Position numbers and translations under genes: made by a program
Assembly: GCA_963762075.1 (NCBI GenBank)
Contig: CAVXJC010000007.1
Span: forward strand, 179,779-243,778
DNA from: JAOUEA01 sp963762075
GTDB lineage: Bacteria; Actinomycetota; UBA4738; HRBIN12
Length of the DNA stretch: 64,000 nucleotides
Reading direction: 5' to 3'
The notes under the pieces: generated by a model
Seen by the model: the letters and a program-made list of their open reading frames with translations, nothing else
What the model was told of the DNA's origin: nothing
Database searches by the model: none
Part shown: positions 44,068 to 53,074 of the stretch, one piece after another
How the letters are laid out: every line of letters begins with the position of its first letter
Numbering within the stretch: position 1 is the first letter of the stretch

Positions 44068-46626
44068 CTATTCGTACGAGATCGCCCGAAGCACGTTGAG
44101 CCTGGCGGCTCGGCGCGCCGGCCATATCGCGGCGACGACGCCGATGATCGCGGCAACCACAAGGTAGACGGCGAGTTGACCCACCGGAAGCGTGAACTCG
44201 CTCACGCCTTCCGACTTCAAGGCCTGTTGCAATGCCCAGCCGAAGACGATCCCGATGGCGAGACCGAGCACCGCACCGAACACGGCGATCAGGATCGACT
44301 CCCACCGCACCATGCGCGAGACCTGCCTCCTGCTCATGCCGACGGCTCGCAGCAGCCCCAGCTCCCTCGTCCGCTCGTAGATCGAGAGCCCGAGCGTGTT
44401 GATGATGCCGACGCCCGCGATCAGGATCGACATCAACAGCAATGCCGTGATCAGACCGAGGATCTGATCGATGAATCCTGCCTGCTGGGCCCGGAACGCA
44501 GCCTGATCCTGGACCTGGACGCTCGGAAACTCATCGATCGCCTCTCGTATCGAGGCCTCGACGTCGGCCAGTGCCACACCCTGCGCGCCCTTCACGAGAA
44601 CGAACGAGTCCAGTCGTTCGATGTACAGGTCGTCGTAGGTGTCGAGGGAGATCACGTAGTCGCCCGCCAAGCGGTTCTCGTCGTACACGCCGACGATCGT
44701 CAATGGGGTGTCTCCCGTCGATGCGAATTGCGCAGGGACCTGATCGCCGAGCACCCAGGCGTTTTCCGCCGCCACGTCTCGATGCACCAGCAGCGTGTGT
44801 GGTTGGGCCAACGCCGCGACCGAGCCCTCCGACACCTCGAGGGTCGCGACGCGTTCGACGGTCGCCGGGTCGACGGCCGTGAGGAACGAGGTCGAACCGT
44901 TCACCCGAAACCCGTTCTGGCGGAAGGCAGAGACCGCCTCGACCTCGGGCAGTGCGGCCACCCGCACTCCGGCTTCGCGGCTGAACGCCGTGAACGAGCT
45001 GGTCGTCAGGGTGTAGTCGGCCCGCAGGGTGTCGGTGAGCGCCGCGTCGAACGACGATTTGAGCGACGACGCCAGGATCGCGACCATCGAGACGAGCCCG
45101 AGCCCGATCATCAGGGCGGCAGCGGTCGACGCCGTGCGCCGGGGGCTCCGCATCGCGTTCTCGCGACCCAGCCGGCCCTGGATCGACAGGCCCCGGATGG
45201 GGGCGCCGAGTGCGCCGACGATCGGCCGCGCGGCCAATGGCGACAGCATCGCGACACCGATGAAGGTGATCGCGGCGCCGGCACCGACCGAGTAGACGCC
45301 GTTCGACTCGGCGCCGAACAGGCCGTACACGAGAGCGCCGACGCCGACGACCGTCACGACGAGCGCGACGATGAGTCTGCGACCGGTGAGCTCGCGGGTC
45401 GAGACGCCATCGCCCGCCTCGCGCAGCGCCTGGACGGGCGCCACGGAACCAGCTCGGCGAGCCGGAAGGATCGAAGCCGCGACCGTCACCACGACGCCGA
45501 CGAGCAGCGACGCGATGATCGTGCGTGGAAGGAGCTGCAGAGACGTGCTCGGCAGGTCGATGTTGAAGGCGCCGAGCAGCCCCTGAAGGCCGACCGCGAT
45601 GCCGATGCCCGCGACGATGCCGATCCCCGACGCGACGAGACCGACCACGAGTGCCTCGATGACCACCGAGACGACCACCTGCCGCCTCGACGCGCCGAGC
45701 GCGCGCAGCAGAGCGAGCTCGCGGGTCCTTTGCGCCACGATGATCGAGAACGTGTTGAAGATGATGAACGAGCCCACGAACAACGCCACCGCTGCGAACA
45801 CCAGCAGCGCCGTTCGGAAGAAGCCCAGGTCTTCCTGCAGGTTCTGGGTGGCTTCGTCGGCCACCGATGTGGATGTGACGGCCTCCACGCCTTCTGGAAG
45901 CACAGCTTCGACCGACGCCCTCAACTTGGTCGCCGCAACGCCTTCGTCGCCGACGACGCTGATCGCATCGAAGACCTCTTGCTTGCCGAGCACCTCCTGC
46001 GCGGTCGCGGTCTCGAAGATCGCCAAGGTCGCCCCGCCGAGGTTGTCGGCGTCGCCGAACCCGGCGATACCCACGATCGTGAACCTGCCCGGATCGCCTT
46101 CGAACAGTATCTGGATCTCGTCTCCGACCGACAGGTCCGCGATCCGCGCGGTCGCGGCGTCGACCACCACGTCGCTCGGGCCCGTCGGAGCCGCTCCTTC
46201 GCGGATCTCGAGCACGTCGCCTGCGAGCTCGCTCCAGTTCGTGCCGATCGTGGGCGGGCCGACCCCGCCGATCGGCTCATCGGTCGCCGGATCGACCATC
46301 TGAGCGATGCCCTGCACGTCACCGACCGCCGTCGCCACGCCGGCGACGGACTCGATCTCGGCGAGAAGTCTCTCCGGGAGGGGCGTTCGCTCTTCGCCGC
46401 CGCCCCCTCCCGGGCCCGCCTGCTCGGGGTCGAACGCGGTCGCCGACCGAACGACGACATCGGAGGCGGCCGATGACCGTGCGAAGAGCTCCTCGAACGC
46501 CGCGTTCATCGTGTCGGTGAGCACGTAGGTGCCGGCGACGAACCCGACGCCCAGGACCACCGAGAGCGCTGTCAGGACCAGGCGAAGTTTCTTGGCCAGC
46601 AAGCTCTTGTACGTGGCGCGCCACAC
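44068..46626 (-). CDS. ABC transporter permease, FtsX/MacB type, two-module
   Basis: The protein is 852 aa. It begins with WRATYKSLLAKKLRLVLTALSVVLGVGFVAGTYVLTDTM, the MacB-type first helix. A periplasmic core domain (35-265) is followed by three helices with RTRELALLRALGASRRQV, then a second core and a final three-helix set with RTRELGLLRAVGMSRRQVSRMVRWES. This duplicated design fits exporters of antimicrobial peptides or lipoprotein-like cargo, not sugar importers. It lies 6 bases after its ATPase gene. Confidence 0.9.
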   Translation of the reverse strand: MWRATYKSLLAKKLRLVLTALSVVLGVGFVAGTYVLTDTMNAAFEELFARSSAASDVVVRSATAFDPEQAGPGGGGGEERTPLPERLLAEIESVAGVATAVGDVQGIAQMVDPATDEPIGGVGPPTIGTNWSELAGDVLEIREGAAPTGPSDVVVDAATARIADLSVGDEIQILFEGDPGRFTIVGIAGFGDADNLGGATLAIFETATAQEVLGKQEVFDAISVVGDEGVAATKLRASVEAVLPEGVEAVTSTSVADEATQNLQEDLGFFRTALLVFAAVALFVGSFIIFNTFSIIVAQRTRELALLRALGASRRQVVVSVVIEALVVGLVASGIGIVAGIGIAVGLQGLLGAFNIDLPSTSLQLLPRTIIASLLVGVVVTVAASILPARRAGSVAPVQALREAGDGVSTRELTGRRLIVALVVTVVGVGALVYGLFGAESNGVYSVGAGAAITFIGVAMLSPLAARPIVGALGAPIRGLSIQGRLGRENAMRSPRRTASTAAALMIGLGLVSMVAILASSLKSSFDAALTDTLRADYTLTTSSFTAFSREAGVRVAALPEVEAVSAFRQNGFRVNGSTSFLTAVDPATVERVATLEVSEGSVAALAQPHTLLVHRDVAAENAWVLGDQVPAQFASTGDTPLTIVGVYDENRLAGDYVISLDTYDDLYIERLDSFVLVKGAQGVALADVEASIREAIDEFPSVQVQDQAAFRAQQAGFIDQILGLITALLLMSILIAGVGIINTLGLSIYERTRELGLLRAVGMSRRQVSRMVRWESILIAVFGAVLGLAIGIVFGWALQQALKSEGVSEFTLPVGQLAVYLVVAAIIGVVAAIWPARRAARLNVLRAISYE

Positions 46627-46632
46627 GGTCGC

Positions 46633-47385
46633 TCAGGACTCCAGCGACTTGAGGCGGTCGAGCACACGATCGGCGGTCGGATCTCGCATCTCGTCGACCA
46701 CGCTTCCATCGGCCAGGAACACGACCCGGTCGGCGTAGCTCGCCGCGTTGGCATCGTGCGTCACCATCAGGATCGTCTGACCGTAGGTCGAGACGGCTTC
46801 CCGCAGGAAGCCGAGCAGTTCCGCGCTCGAACGGGAGTCGAGGTTCCCTGTGGGCTCGTCCGCGAACACGATCTCGGGCCGGCTCACCAACGCTCGCGCT
46901 CCGGCGACCCGTTGCTGCTGTCCCCCCGAGAGCTCGTTCGGGCGGTGACCGAGCCGATCGCGAAGACCGATCGTGTCGACCACCTGGTCGTACCACGACG
47001 CGTCCACATCACGACCGGCGATATCGAGCGGAAGCGTGATGTTCTCGGATGCGGTCAGCGTCGGCACCAGGTTGTACGCCTGGAACACGAACCCGACCTT
47101 GTCCCGTCGCAAGGTGGTCAGCTCACCCTCGTTCAGGGTGGTGAGATCGACCTCACCGATCCACACGGTGCCCGATGTCGGGGCGTCGAGACCGGCGAGG
47201 CAGTGGAGCAGCGTCGACTTGCCCGAGCCCGACGGCCCCATGATCGCGGTGAACTCGCCGGCGGCGAACTCGACGGTCACACCTCGTAAGGCCTCGACGG
47301 ACGCGTCGCCTGCGCCATAGACCTTCCGCAGAGCGGCAGAACGCGCCGCAGCGCCCGTCGGGCGGTCTGTCATCTCGCTCGCCAT
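46633..47385 (-). CDS. ABC transporter ATPase, LolD/MacB type
   Basis: The protein is 250 aa from the ATG at 47385 with GGGGGAG upstream. Walker A is GPSGSGKST, the Q-loop region is FVFQAYNLVPTLTASENI, the signature is LSGGQQQRVAGARAL, Walker B is VFADEPTGNLD and the H-loop is VTHDANAA. It is paired with the FtsX/MacB-type permease just downstream. LolD-type ATPases drive mechanotransmission rather than transport through a pore. Confidence 0.94.
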   Translation of the reverse strand: MASEMTDRPTGAAARSAALRKVYGAGDASVEALRGVTVEFAAGEFTAIMGPSGSGKSTLLHCLAGLDAPTSGTVWIGEVDLTTLNEGELTTLRRDKVGFVFQAYNLVPTLTASENITLPLDIAGRDVDASWYDQVVDTIGLRDRLGHRPNELSGGQQQRVAGARALVSRPEIVFADEPTGNLDSRSSAELLGFLREAVSTYGQTILMVTHDANAASYADRVVFLADGSVVDEMRDPTADRVLDRLKSLES

Positions 47386-47437
47386 GCTTTGATCTCCCCC
47401 TGACCGGGAAGCGGGCAGAGCCCCTTCCGATACAGCT

Positions 47438-47460
47438 GAGGGCGACCGTTGGCCGCCCTC
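47438..47460 (-). terminator. hairpin after tRNA-Val(CAC)
   Basis: GAGGGCG (47438-47444) pairs with CGCCCTC (47454-47460) around a 9-base loop, 24 bases past the tRNA 3' end on the minus strand. There is no strong U-run. It may separate the tRNA from the ABC transporter genes. Confidence 0.45.
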
Positions 47461-47483
47461 GTGTTGCGATCCGATCACCTGAG

Positions 47484-47555
47484 TGGGCGCGGCAGGTTTT
47501 GAACCTGCGACCTCTCGCGTGTGAGGCGAGCGCTCTCCCGCTGAGCTACGCGCCC
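47484..47555 (-). tRNA. tRNA-Val(CAC)
   Basis: The reverse strand folds as a 72-nt tRNA with acceptor arms GGGCGCG and CGCGCCC, D arm GCTC/GAGC, anticodon arm CTCGC/GCGAG with loop CTCACAC (anticodon CAC, Val GUG codons), and T arm GCAGG/CCTGC with loop TTCAAAA. The discriminator base is A. CCA is not encoded. Confidence 0.95.
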
Positions 47556-47621
47556 GGTGTCTCGGTCACGATATCAAGCTCGCAGGCGAGATCGCGCGAT
47601 GGGCCCGAGCCCGGACGAAGC

Positions 47622-47654
47622 GACGGCGGCACGTGCCCGCGTCGTGCCGCCGTC
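47622..47654 (-). terminator. perfect 12-bp hairpin downstream of the cyclic-nucleotide-domain gene
   Basis: GACGGCGGCACG (47622-47633) pairs perfectly with CGTGCCGCCGTC (47643-47654) around a 9-base loop. It lies about 100 bases past the stop of the minus-strand gene. It is a U-less hairpin, the type often used as a terminator in actinobacteria. Confidence 0.55.
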
Positions 47655-47750
47655 GGCCCGGACCTGAGCCCGGACATCACTCCGAAACCCGGAGTCTTTC
47701 ACGACGGCGCAACAACCGCAAGGTCGAGTTTGCGTCGCGGATCCACGAGA

Positions 47751-48152
47751 TCACGCTTCGTTCTGGGCTCGGCGGCGGTCCATGAGCGATCGCAGCTCGT
47801 CGCCGAGCTCGGGCATCTCGATCGTGAGTGATTGGAGGGCGTCGACCTGCAAGGTGAGAGCCCTCACAGGCGTTGTCGCGACCACCGAGGCGACCCTGCG
47901 GTGCTGCCCGAGAACCGCGATCTCACCGACCACGTCGCCGGTTCCGAGGGTCGCGATGGTGACACCGTTGCGCATCACGTCGACGGTGCCGTCCTCGATC
48001 ACGAACAGCTCGTACGGCATGGACCCCTGTTCGATCAGCACGTGTCCGGCATCCGCGTGGATCTCCTCGACCCAGCGTGCGACCTGCGCCAGGTCGTGCG
48101 CGTCGAGGTCGCCGAACAGCGGCAATGCTCGCAGGCGCTCTGGTTCGATCAC
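47751..48152 (-). CDS. Cyclic nucleotide-binding domain protein
   Basis: The protein is 133 aa from a GTG at 48152 with GAGGAG 7 bases upstream; the longer open frame is low-complexity. LPLFGDLDAHDLAQVARWVEE leads into a CAP_ED-type beta-roll with LFVIEDGTVDVMRNGV and the phosphate-binding GDVVGEIAVLGQHRRVASVVA. There is no DNA-binding domain, so it is not a Crp-type regulator. It may sense a nucleotide or act as a stand-alone module. It stands alone between tRNA-Val(CAC) and the divergent Ser/Pro-repeat gene. Confidence 0.85.
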   Translation of the reverse strand: MIEPERLRALPLFGDLDAHDLAQVARWVEEIHADAGHVLIEQGSMPYELFVIEDGTVDVMRNGVTIATLGTGDVVGEIAVLGQHRRVASVVATTPVRALTLQVDALQSLTIEMPELGDELRSLMDRRRAQNEA

Positions 48153-48373
48153 GATCGGCTCCTCATGGCGTTGTTCGCGAACCGTAGACGACGACGCTGC
48201 GCCACGACTACCGGCATGGCCTCGACCTCCAGTTCGCCGAGTCCTCGAGGTGCTTCCCGGCATGGGCAGGGAGGCCAAGTACATCGCGAGGAGGATCGGC
48301 GCAGGCGTTCGTGCAGGTCGGTCCTCCGGCTGACACGCTCAGGAGCCATGTGTCAAGGGGTGACTATCCGAGG

Positions 48374-48382
48374 TTATCCACA
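48374..48382. promoter_or_regulatory. single consensus DnaA box
   Basis: TTATCCACA matches the DnaA box consensus exactly. It lies in the 294-base divergent gap between the cyclic-nucleotide-domain gene and the Ser/Pro-repeat gene, close to TACGAT and TAGGCT -10-like elements. Only one box is present, so this is not an origin. It may be chance or a DnaA-regulated promoter. I see nothing else in the gap. Confidence 0.3.
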
Positions 48383-48446
48383 GGTACGATAGGGATCCGA
48401 CAGTTGAGGCATCGACCTGAACCTAGGGTAGGCTCCAGAGGAAGCG

Positions 48447-49106
48447 ATGGGTGATCGAGACCTGACAGATCTCGCGAACGTCCTGCTGACCGCTGCGGGG
48501 GCAGGGCTTGCGCTCGCGTGCGGGTATCTGGTGATGAAGCCCGCGACGCGCACCTTCCGCAAGTGGGCTGGGGCGATGCTCGTGGCGGTGCCGGGTCTCC
48601 TGCTGGGACTGCTGCTCGCGCATCCGCAGCTGGGCGTACGCTCAGCGTACGGAGGACTCACCGAGGCGCTTCTCGGAACCAGCGCCACAGCCATCGAGGA
48701 CACCTCGGGTCTGGCGCAACCCGCCGCCGGAGACCGAGCATCTTCGCCGGTGGGTGGCCTTTCGGGAGTTGAGGGGTCGGATCCCGCCTCGAGCGAGGGA
48801 GACGTCTACGCCGGCTCCCCTGACAGTGCTGAGGATCCGGTGGACTCCGGCCCCAGCGACCCTCCGACGACGGGTCCCCCGGGCCCGACCGCGACCCCGT
48901 CTGCACCTCCATCCGAGTCCCCGACTCCATCCGAGTCCCCGACTCCTTCCGAGTCCCCGACTCCTTCCGAGTCCCCGACTCCTTCCGACTCCCCGACTCC
49001 TTCCGACTCCCCGACTCCTTCCGACTCCCCGACTCCTTCCGACTCCCCGACTCCTTCCGACTCCGAGCCTCCGCCTCCACCTCCGCCTGAGCCCAGCCCC
49101 TCCTAA
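48447..49106 (+). CDS. Membrane protein with Ser-Pro repeat tail
   Basis: The protein is 219 aa. Two N-terminal hydrophobic helices (VLLTAAGAGLALACGYLVM and AGAMLVAVPGLLLGLLLAH) are followed by a long low-complexity region that becomes eight hexapeptide units of the form SESPTP and SDSPTP, then a Pro-rich end. The repeat is probably an extended, exposed stalk and may be glycosylated. A TAGGCT -10-like box and the ribosome site GAGGAAG precede the start. The function is unknown. Confidence 0.7.
   Translation: MGDRDLTDLANVLLTAAGAGLALACGYLVMKPATRTFRKWAGAMLVAVPGLLLGLLLAHPQLGVRSAYGGLTEALLGTSATAIEDTSGLAQPAAGDRASSPVGGLSGVEGSDPASSEGDVYAGSPDSAEDPVDSGPSDPPTTGPPGPTATPSAPPSESPTPSESPTPSESPTPSESPTPSDSPTPSDSPTPSDSPTPSDSPTPSDSEPPPPPPPEPSPS
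48916..49066 (+). repeat. 18-bp tandem repeat encoding (S[E/D]SPTP)n
   Basis: Eight full 18-base units plus a partial ninth run in frame. The first four use GAG (Glu) and the last five GAC (Asp), so the array grew in two homogenised blocks. Such arrays change length by slippage. Confidence 0.9.
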
Positions 49107-49255
49107 GGGCGCCCGAGCTCGCTCAGCCGAAGCGCGTCAGGCTCGACCCCATAGGCGTTCGTCGGCACCGTGCTCGGCATGGCTCGAGCCATATCGGCCG
49201 CGAACACGGCCGCGATGACAAAGACACCAACGAACGCACTTCTCGTCCGCTTCAT
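49103..49255 (-). CDS. Possible small signal-peptide protein
   Basis: A 50-aa frame starting at 49255 has a basic N-terminus and a hydrophobic core (MKRTRSAFVGVFVIAAVFAA) then a short polar end. It could be a secreted microprotein or the relic of a larger gene. No good ribosome site is seen. The rest of the stretch 49256-49472 shows nothing I can support. Confidence 0.3.
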   Translation of the reverse strand: MKRTRSAFVGVFVIAAVFAADMARAMPSTVPTNAYGVEPDALRLSELGRP

Positions 49256-49472
49256 CGATTCGCGGACGAGATCCGCGTGTATGCGATGAGACCAGGGCAT
49301 CGCGTCGCAGAACCACCAAGGTCCATCGTCCGAAGGTCGAGGGATCCCAGCCTTGGCACCGATGCCTGTTCACTCCGGAGATGCATCGCCCGGCGTGAGG
49401 ATGATCGGCGAGCAGTCGCGATGATTTGTCCGATCAAGGGACCTCACACCGGCGCGCTCCATGCGGGAATGC

Positions 49473-51305
49473 TCAATGGCAGCTTGCGCTCCCACTGTCG
49501 CGATAGCTGCTGCTCCCTTCGACGATGAAATCCCATCCGTAGCTGCCCGTGTTCAAGGTGAGCTCCGAGCACTCCGAACGTCGCCGCCGTGGCGGTGGCG
49601 CTGTTCGGTCGCCGGAAGGTGGAGAGTCCTTGTTCGGCTCTTACCGCCCACCCCGATGACCCACTGGACGATGCCGTTCGGGTCGGCGTTGCCCTGGGGA
49701 TCTTGCGGCCGGAACCGCTCGTAGAAGTGCTTGTCTCCGCTCAGGAACATCTCCGCACCAGCGTCGTAGAGATCCTGCACGAGGGGGCGGACGCTCCCAT
49801 CGACAGAGCCGTCCGGGCTCTTGGAGGTGAACAACGGCGCGTGAAGCAATGCCATCGTGCACTGGGCGGTCGACGCTGCGAGATCCGCCTCGAGCCAGTT
49901 GTTCTGCGCGCCACCTTCGCCGCAACCCCCCGGGATCCGCACGCACTCGGAGTTCAAGGCGATCACATGCCACGTGCCGACATCGAAGCTGTAGTAGCCC
50001 TTCGTCGGATCTTCGGCGGTGTTGCCGGGCTGCGCGACGAGCTGGCTGTTGAAATAGGAGAAGTAGCCGTCTGCGCCCGCGTGCACCGCAATTCGTCCCG
50101 CTCGTGTCGTAGTCCTCGTCCGACAAGATCGGGTGCGTGATGTTCTTGTACACGCCCCAGGTCGGGTTGTAGGCCGTGTTGAACGCGGATAGCCCACCAC
50201 AGTTGTATTGCGCGTCGCCGATCGCGAACACACGATCGGCACCGGAGAGGAGTTGAGCGGTGTGTTTCTGTCGGCACTTGGTGGAGGTGCCGTTGCCACC
50301 GTTATAAGCCGGATCCGCGGGGTCGCACGCGATATCGCCCGCTGCTCGGACGACGATCCCTCCCCCAGAGGGCTCTGCTGGGGTCGTGACCGAGATCTGG
50401 TTACTCGGGGCCGAGTGGCCGGCATCGTTGAATGCATCGACAGAGTAAAGATATGTCGTTTCGGGGTCCACGGTGCCGTCTGTGAAGCTGGTGGACGTGG
50501 TCGTTGCAAGCAGGTTGCCGGCGCGATACACGGTGTAGCCCGTGGCGCCACTCGAGGGGTTCCACGTCGAGGTCCACATGGTCGTGGAACACTCCGGTCG
50601 GGGTGAGCCCGGTCGGAGTCGGCGGGATCGTCGGACCTCCGCCTCCGCCGATGAAGGTCGTCGCCGCCTTGACGTCGTCGTAGACGACATCCATCGCGGG
50701 ACCCGACGGTGCCTGTGCTCCGAGGACGACACTGTCGATCGGCGTGGTGCCGAAGTTCCAGGCTCCACTCAGTCCACCGGCCGGCACACCATTGACCCAA
50801 AGCTCGGCCAGACCGTTGGCTCCGCCGATGTGCAGGTGCAGCTGCAGATCGACCCACGTGCCAGGGACGAGCGTGACCCCGGTGTTCCGACCTCACCGGC
50901 CAGGACGTGGTTCTTCACCTGCAACTGGTTGGAGTTCAGCAAGATGAGCGAGATCGTGCTGCCGGCCCCGGTCGAGGAGCCCATGCGCAGGATCTGGTTC
51001 GCGCCGCCGTGGCTCACCACTCGCACGAAAGACCGCAGGTAGACGTCGGTCTGGCCCGAGATCGTCTTGCTCGCGAATGCCGGACCACTCGTCGCGGTCG
51101 CCCGACCCGCCCATCCTCCGGCATGGGTGATCGCCGACTGCGCGGTGAACGAGTTGGTGGTCGTCCAGGCGCTCAGGGTGCCGGTCTCGAAGTCGTCCTG
51201 GAACAGGTCCACCGCGAAGGCGGTGGTCGAGGGTGCGGAGACCGCGATCGTCATGACGAGCGTGACGATCATCAGTCTCGCCGCCCGGGGGGAACGGCGT
51301 GGCAT
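49473..51305 (-). pseudogene. Secreted calcineurin-like phosphoesterase with FnIII domain, multiply frameshifted
   Basis: From the ATG at 51305 a signal peptide (RLMIVTLVMTIAVSAPSTTAFA) is followed by a lectin/LamG-like beta domain (DLFQDDFETGTLSAWTT), a fibronectin type III domain (GATGYTVYRAGNLLATT), and a metallophosphatase domain with the metal motif VRAAGDIACD, VFAIGDAQYNCGG, LLHAPLFTS and FLSGDKHFYERF. The protein is read in at least six frame segments, with shifts near 50880, 50570, 50095, 49615 and 49570, and ends SYRDSGSASCH at the TGA at 49473. Each segment is well conserved. It is either a decaying gene or a region of dense indel errors. Confidence 0.75.
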
Positions 51306-51445
51306 ATGGCCCTCCTCGTTCGTCGTTCGGCGTGAGTCCAAGGCATGGCCTTGGGCGTCGACGGACTAATCCATTCGACGTACTACGAGTAGCGAGAACC
51401 CTACACCCGGGGTACTTCGTGAGTAAACCCGGTTAACAGATTCGT

Positions 51446-51528
51446 CGGATGTGACCACAGGCGACGGATGTGACGTGGCAGGTGACGCCTTTCGGGATCC
51501 GTTCATCGAACGGAACTCCCTGCCACGT
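51446..51528. promoter_or_regulatory. Structured intergenic stretch with direct repeats and nested inverted repeats
   Basis: The 576-base gap 51306-51881 holds two copies of CGGATGTGAC (51446-51455 and 51465-51474), then ACGTGGCAGG (51473-51482) pairing with CCTGCCACGT (51519-51528), with an inner CCGTTC/GAACGG hairpin (499-504/508-513 of that kilobase). It lies upstream of the phosphoesterase gene and could be its control region or a small RNA. A hydrophobic open frame from 51576 (plus strand) has no convincing end and was not called. Confidence 0.4.
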
Positions 51529-51881
51529 GAGGGTGACCCGGACCGTGCCCGACCTAACGCGGCCTAAAGGTCTGGTTGGACAAGGCGGTCCTGATCGTCA
51601 CGCTGGCTCGGCGACTCTTGGGGATGGCTGCGGGGCTTATCGGCCTTGGCTACGTGGTCCTTGGAATCGTCGTACTGCTCACCCTGGGTCAATGCAATCC
51701 AGTGAAGTCGCCTCTCCCACGGAGATCATCGCCGTGCCGGTCGATCGACCGTGACCTCGATCACCCGCTGCGCCGGCAGCTCTGCTGCACCCGGAAGGTT
51801 CAGTCACTCCGCCGCCACGGACGCGCCCAGACCTCGTGGGAGTCAACGGCCGCATCGAGACCGCCTACGCAGGGCTCGCCC

Positions 51882-52385
51882 CTAAGGGCTGAGCGACGAC
51901 TGGATATCGGAGATCTGCCTCACCGAGTCACTGGCGATGTTGAGGACAGCACCGAGCACCAGCATCGGCAAGATGATCCCGGCCGCGCCGAGGATGAGTC
52001 CGGCGATCGCCTGACCCTTGTTCCCGCCGCCGGTGTTGGCCCTGCCGAGCCCGAGACCGCCGAAGACGATGGCAAGGATCGCGAGGACGAAACCGACCAC
52101 AGGCACCCACAACAAGACGACCCCGAGGATGCCGAACACCATGCCCGCCGTGGCCGGGCCGTTCGACGGTTGCGATGTGACGGGGAACGTCTCCTGAGGG
52201 AGGTGCGAGACCGGGGAGGCCGGAGGCGGCGGAGGCGGTGGGGCCGTGAGTGCGGGCTCCCGCTGGCCTTCCTCGACCACCGGAATGACCCCAGCACCGA
52301 CATCAGTCGGCTTCGCGCAATGCACGCACACGCGGTCGCCCGGGTCGTTGCGCATGCCGCAGTGTGGGCAGGTCAAGGTCTCCAC
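51882..52385 (-). CDS. Zinc-ribbon and DUF4190 membrane protein
   Basis: The protein is 167 aa with a GTG start. An N-terminal zinc ribbon (CPHCGMRNDPGDRVCVHC) and a Pro-rich linker lead to a DUF4190-type domain with two helices (ATAGMVFGILGVVLLWVPVVGFVLAILAIVFG and GQAIAGLILGAAGIILPML) separated by the conserved GLGLGRANTGGGNKGQ turn. The function is unknown. The design (ribbon, linker, two helices) is widespread in actinobacteria. The frame is intact despite frameshifts in nearby genes. Confidence 0.85.
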   Translation of the reverse strand: METLTCPHCGMRNDPGDRVCVHCAKPTDVGAGVIPVVEEGQREPALTAPPPPPPPASPVSHLPQETFPVTSQPSNGPATAGMVFGILGVVLLWVPVVGFVLAILAIVFGGLGLGRANTGGGNKGQAIAGLILGAAGIILPMLVLGAVLNIASDSVRQISDIQSSLSP

Positions 52386-52611
52386 CGGGATCTCCTACGT
52401 GCTTCGAGCACCTCGTCAGCATCGGCATGAACGACCCGGTACTTCATGCCGATCTCTGGTTCTGCGGTTGCGCACCTGCCCGATCTCGGGCAGGTCTAGA
52501 GCCTAGGCAAGCAGCGGCTGCGGTGGTGCCCCCCTCTTGGGGCGGTAGTCAGCGCAGGCCCTCACAGCAGGTCGTCGCGAGGCCGAGATATCCACGCCCC
52601 AAGTAGCGTCG

Positions 52612-52725
52612 GGCTCAAGGCGCGGCCCATCTCGAGCCGATGGGTGAAGTAGCGTGGTTCCTGCGGGCAGCGGTAGCGCCGTTCTGGAGGTCCGCAGGAT
52701 CCACGCCTCCAACGTGTTGCTGGCG
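52612..52725 (+). repeat. Structured element A, copy 1
   Basis: About 114 bases here recur inverted at 57785-57903 with roughly 85-90% identity by eye. The core 52652-52706 folds into GCGTGG(T)TCCTGCGG pairing with CCGCAGGA(T)CCACGC, 14 base pairs and one T-T mismatch. Inside the loop is a small hairpin AGCGG/CCGTT (52669-52673/52679-52683) with loop TAGCG. It lies 95 bases upstream of a short ORF in the same orientation. The remaining gap to the left (52386-52611) shows nothing I can support. Confidence 0.8.
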
Positions 52726-52801
52726 TCGCTTCTGCGTTAGTGGGTTGGGGAGTCATTGGAGTCCCTCCGGCCCCCTTGACACCCTGGGCGGCCCTGCGAA
52801 C

Positions 52802-52963
52802 ATGGAGGCAGTGCAGACGCTCCTGAAGCTGGCCGTTTGGTTCGGCGTGGCCGTTGTGATCTGGATCATCCTCGCCTGGTCACTCCAGGCAGGAATCATC
52901 GGCATCGTGATCGGCGCATTCGTGATCTTTCATGGGCTGAAGCGGGGTCTGGATCGTGGCTAA
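52802..52963 (+). CDS. Small single-domain membrane protein between A1 and B1
   Basis: The protein is 53 aa from the ATG at 52802. Almost all of it is hydrophobic: LLKLAVWFGVAVVIWIILAW, then AGIIGIVIGAFVIFHG and a basic end (LKRGLDRG), giving two membrane helices or one with a re-entrant turn. The upstream extension of the open frame crosses element A and is not protein-like. Together with elements A1 and B1 it forms a unit whose counterpart at 57.1-57.9 kb carries a different ORF. The function is unknown. Confidence 0.6.
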   Translation: MEAVQTLLKLAVWFGVAVVIWIILAWSLQAGIIGIVIGAFVIFHGLKRGLDRG

Positions 52964-53074
52964 CGGTCTTCAGCCCGTGTCCTTAAACGACCGATACCCT
53001 GTCAGCCGGCCCACCCATTGGGCCACTGCCGGTCTGACGGTGGAGCACCCGTGCTTCGCCGCAGACCGGCACTC

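Noticed and set aside
48374..48382. A replication origin marked by a DnaA box
   Set aside because: Only one consensus box is found, with no dnaA, dnaN or AT-rich region.
48916..49066. CRISPR-like repeats
   Set aside because: The 18-base units are contiguous, in frame and encode a low-complexity peptide; there are no spacers and no cas genes.
51576..52430. A 284-codon plus-strand frame over the DUF4190 gene
   Set aside because: Only its first 45 codons are hydrophobic and protein-like; the rest is antisense to the zinc-ribbon/DUF4190 gene.
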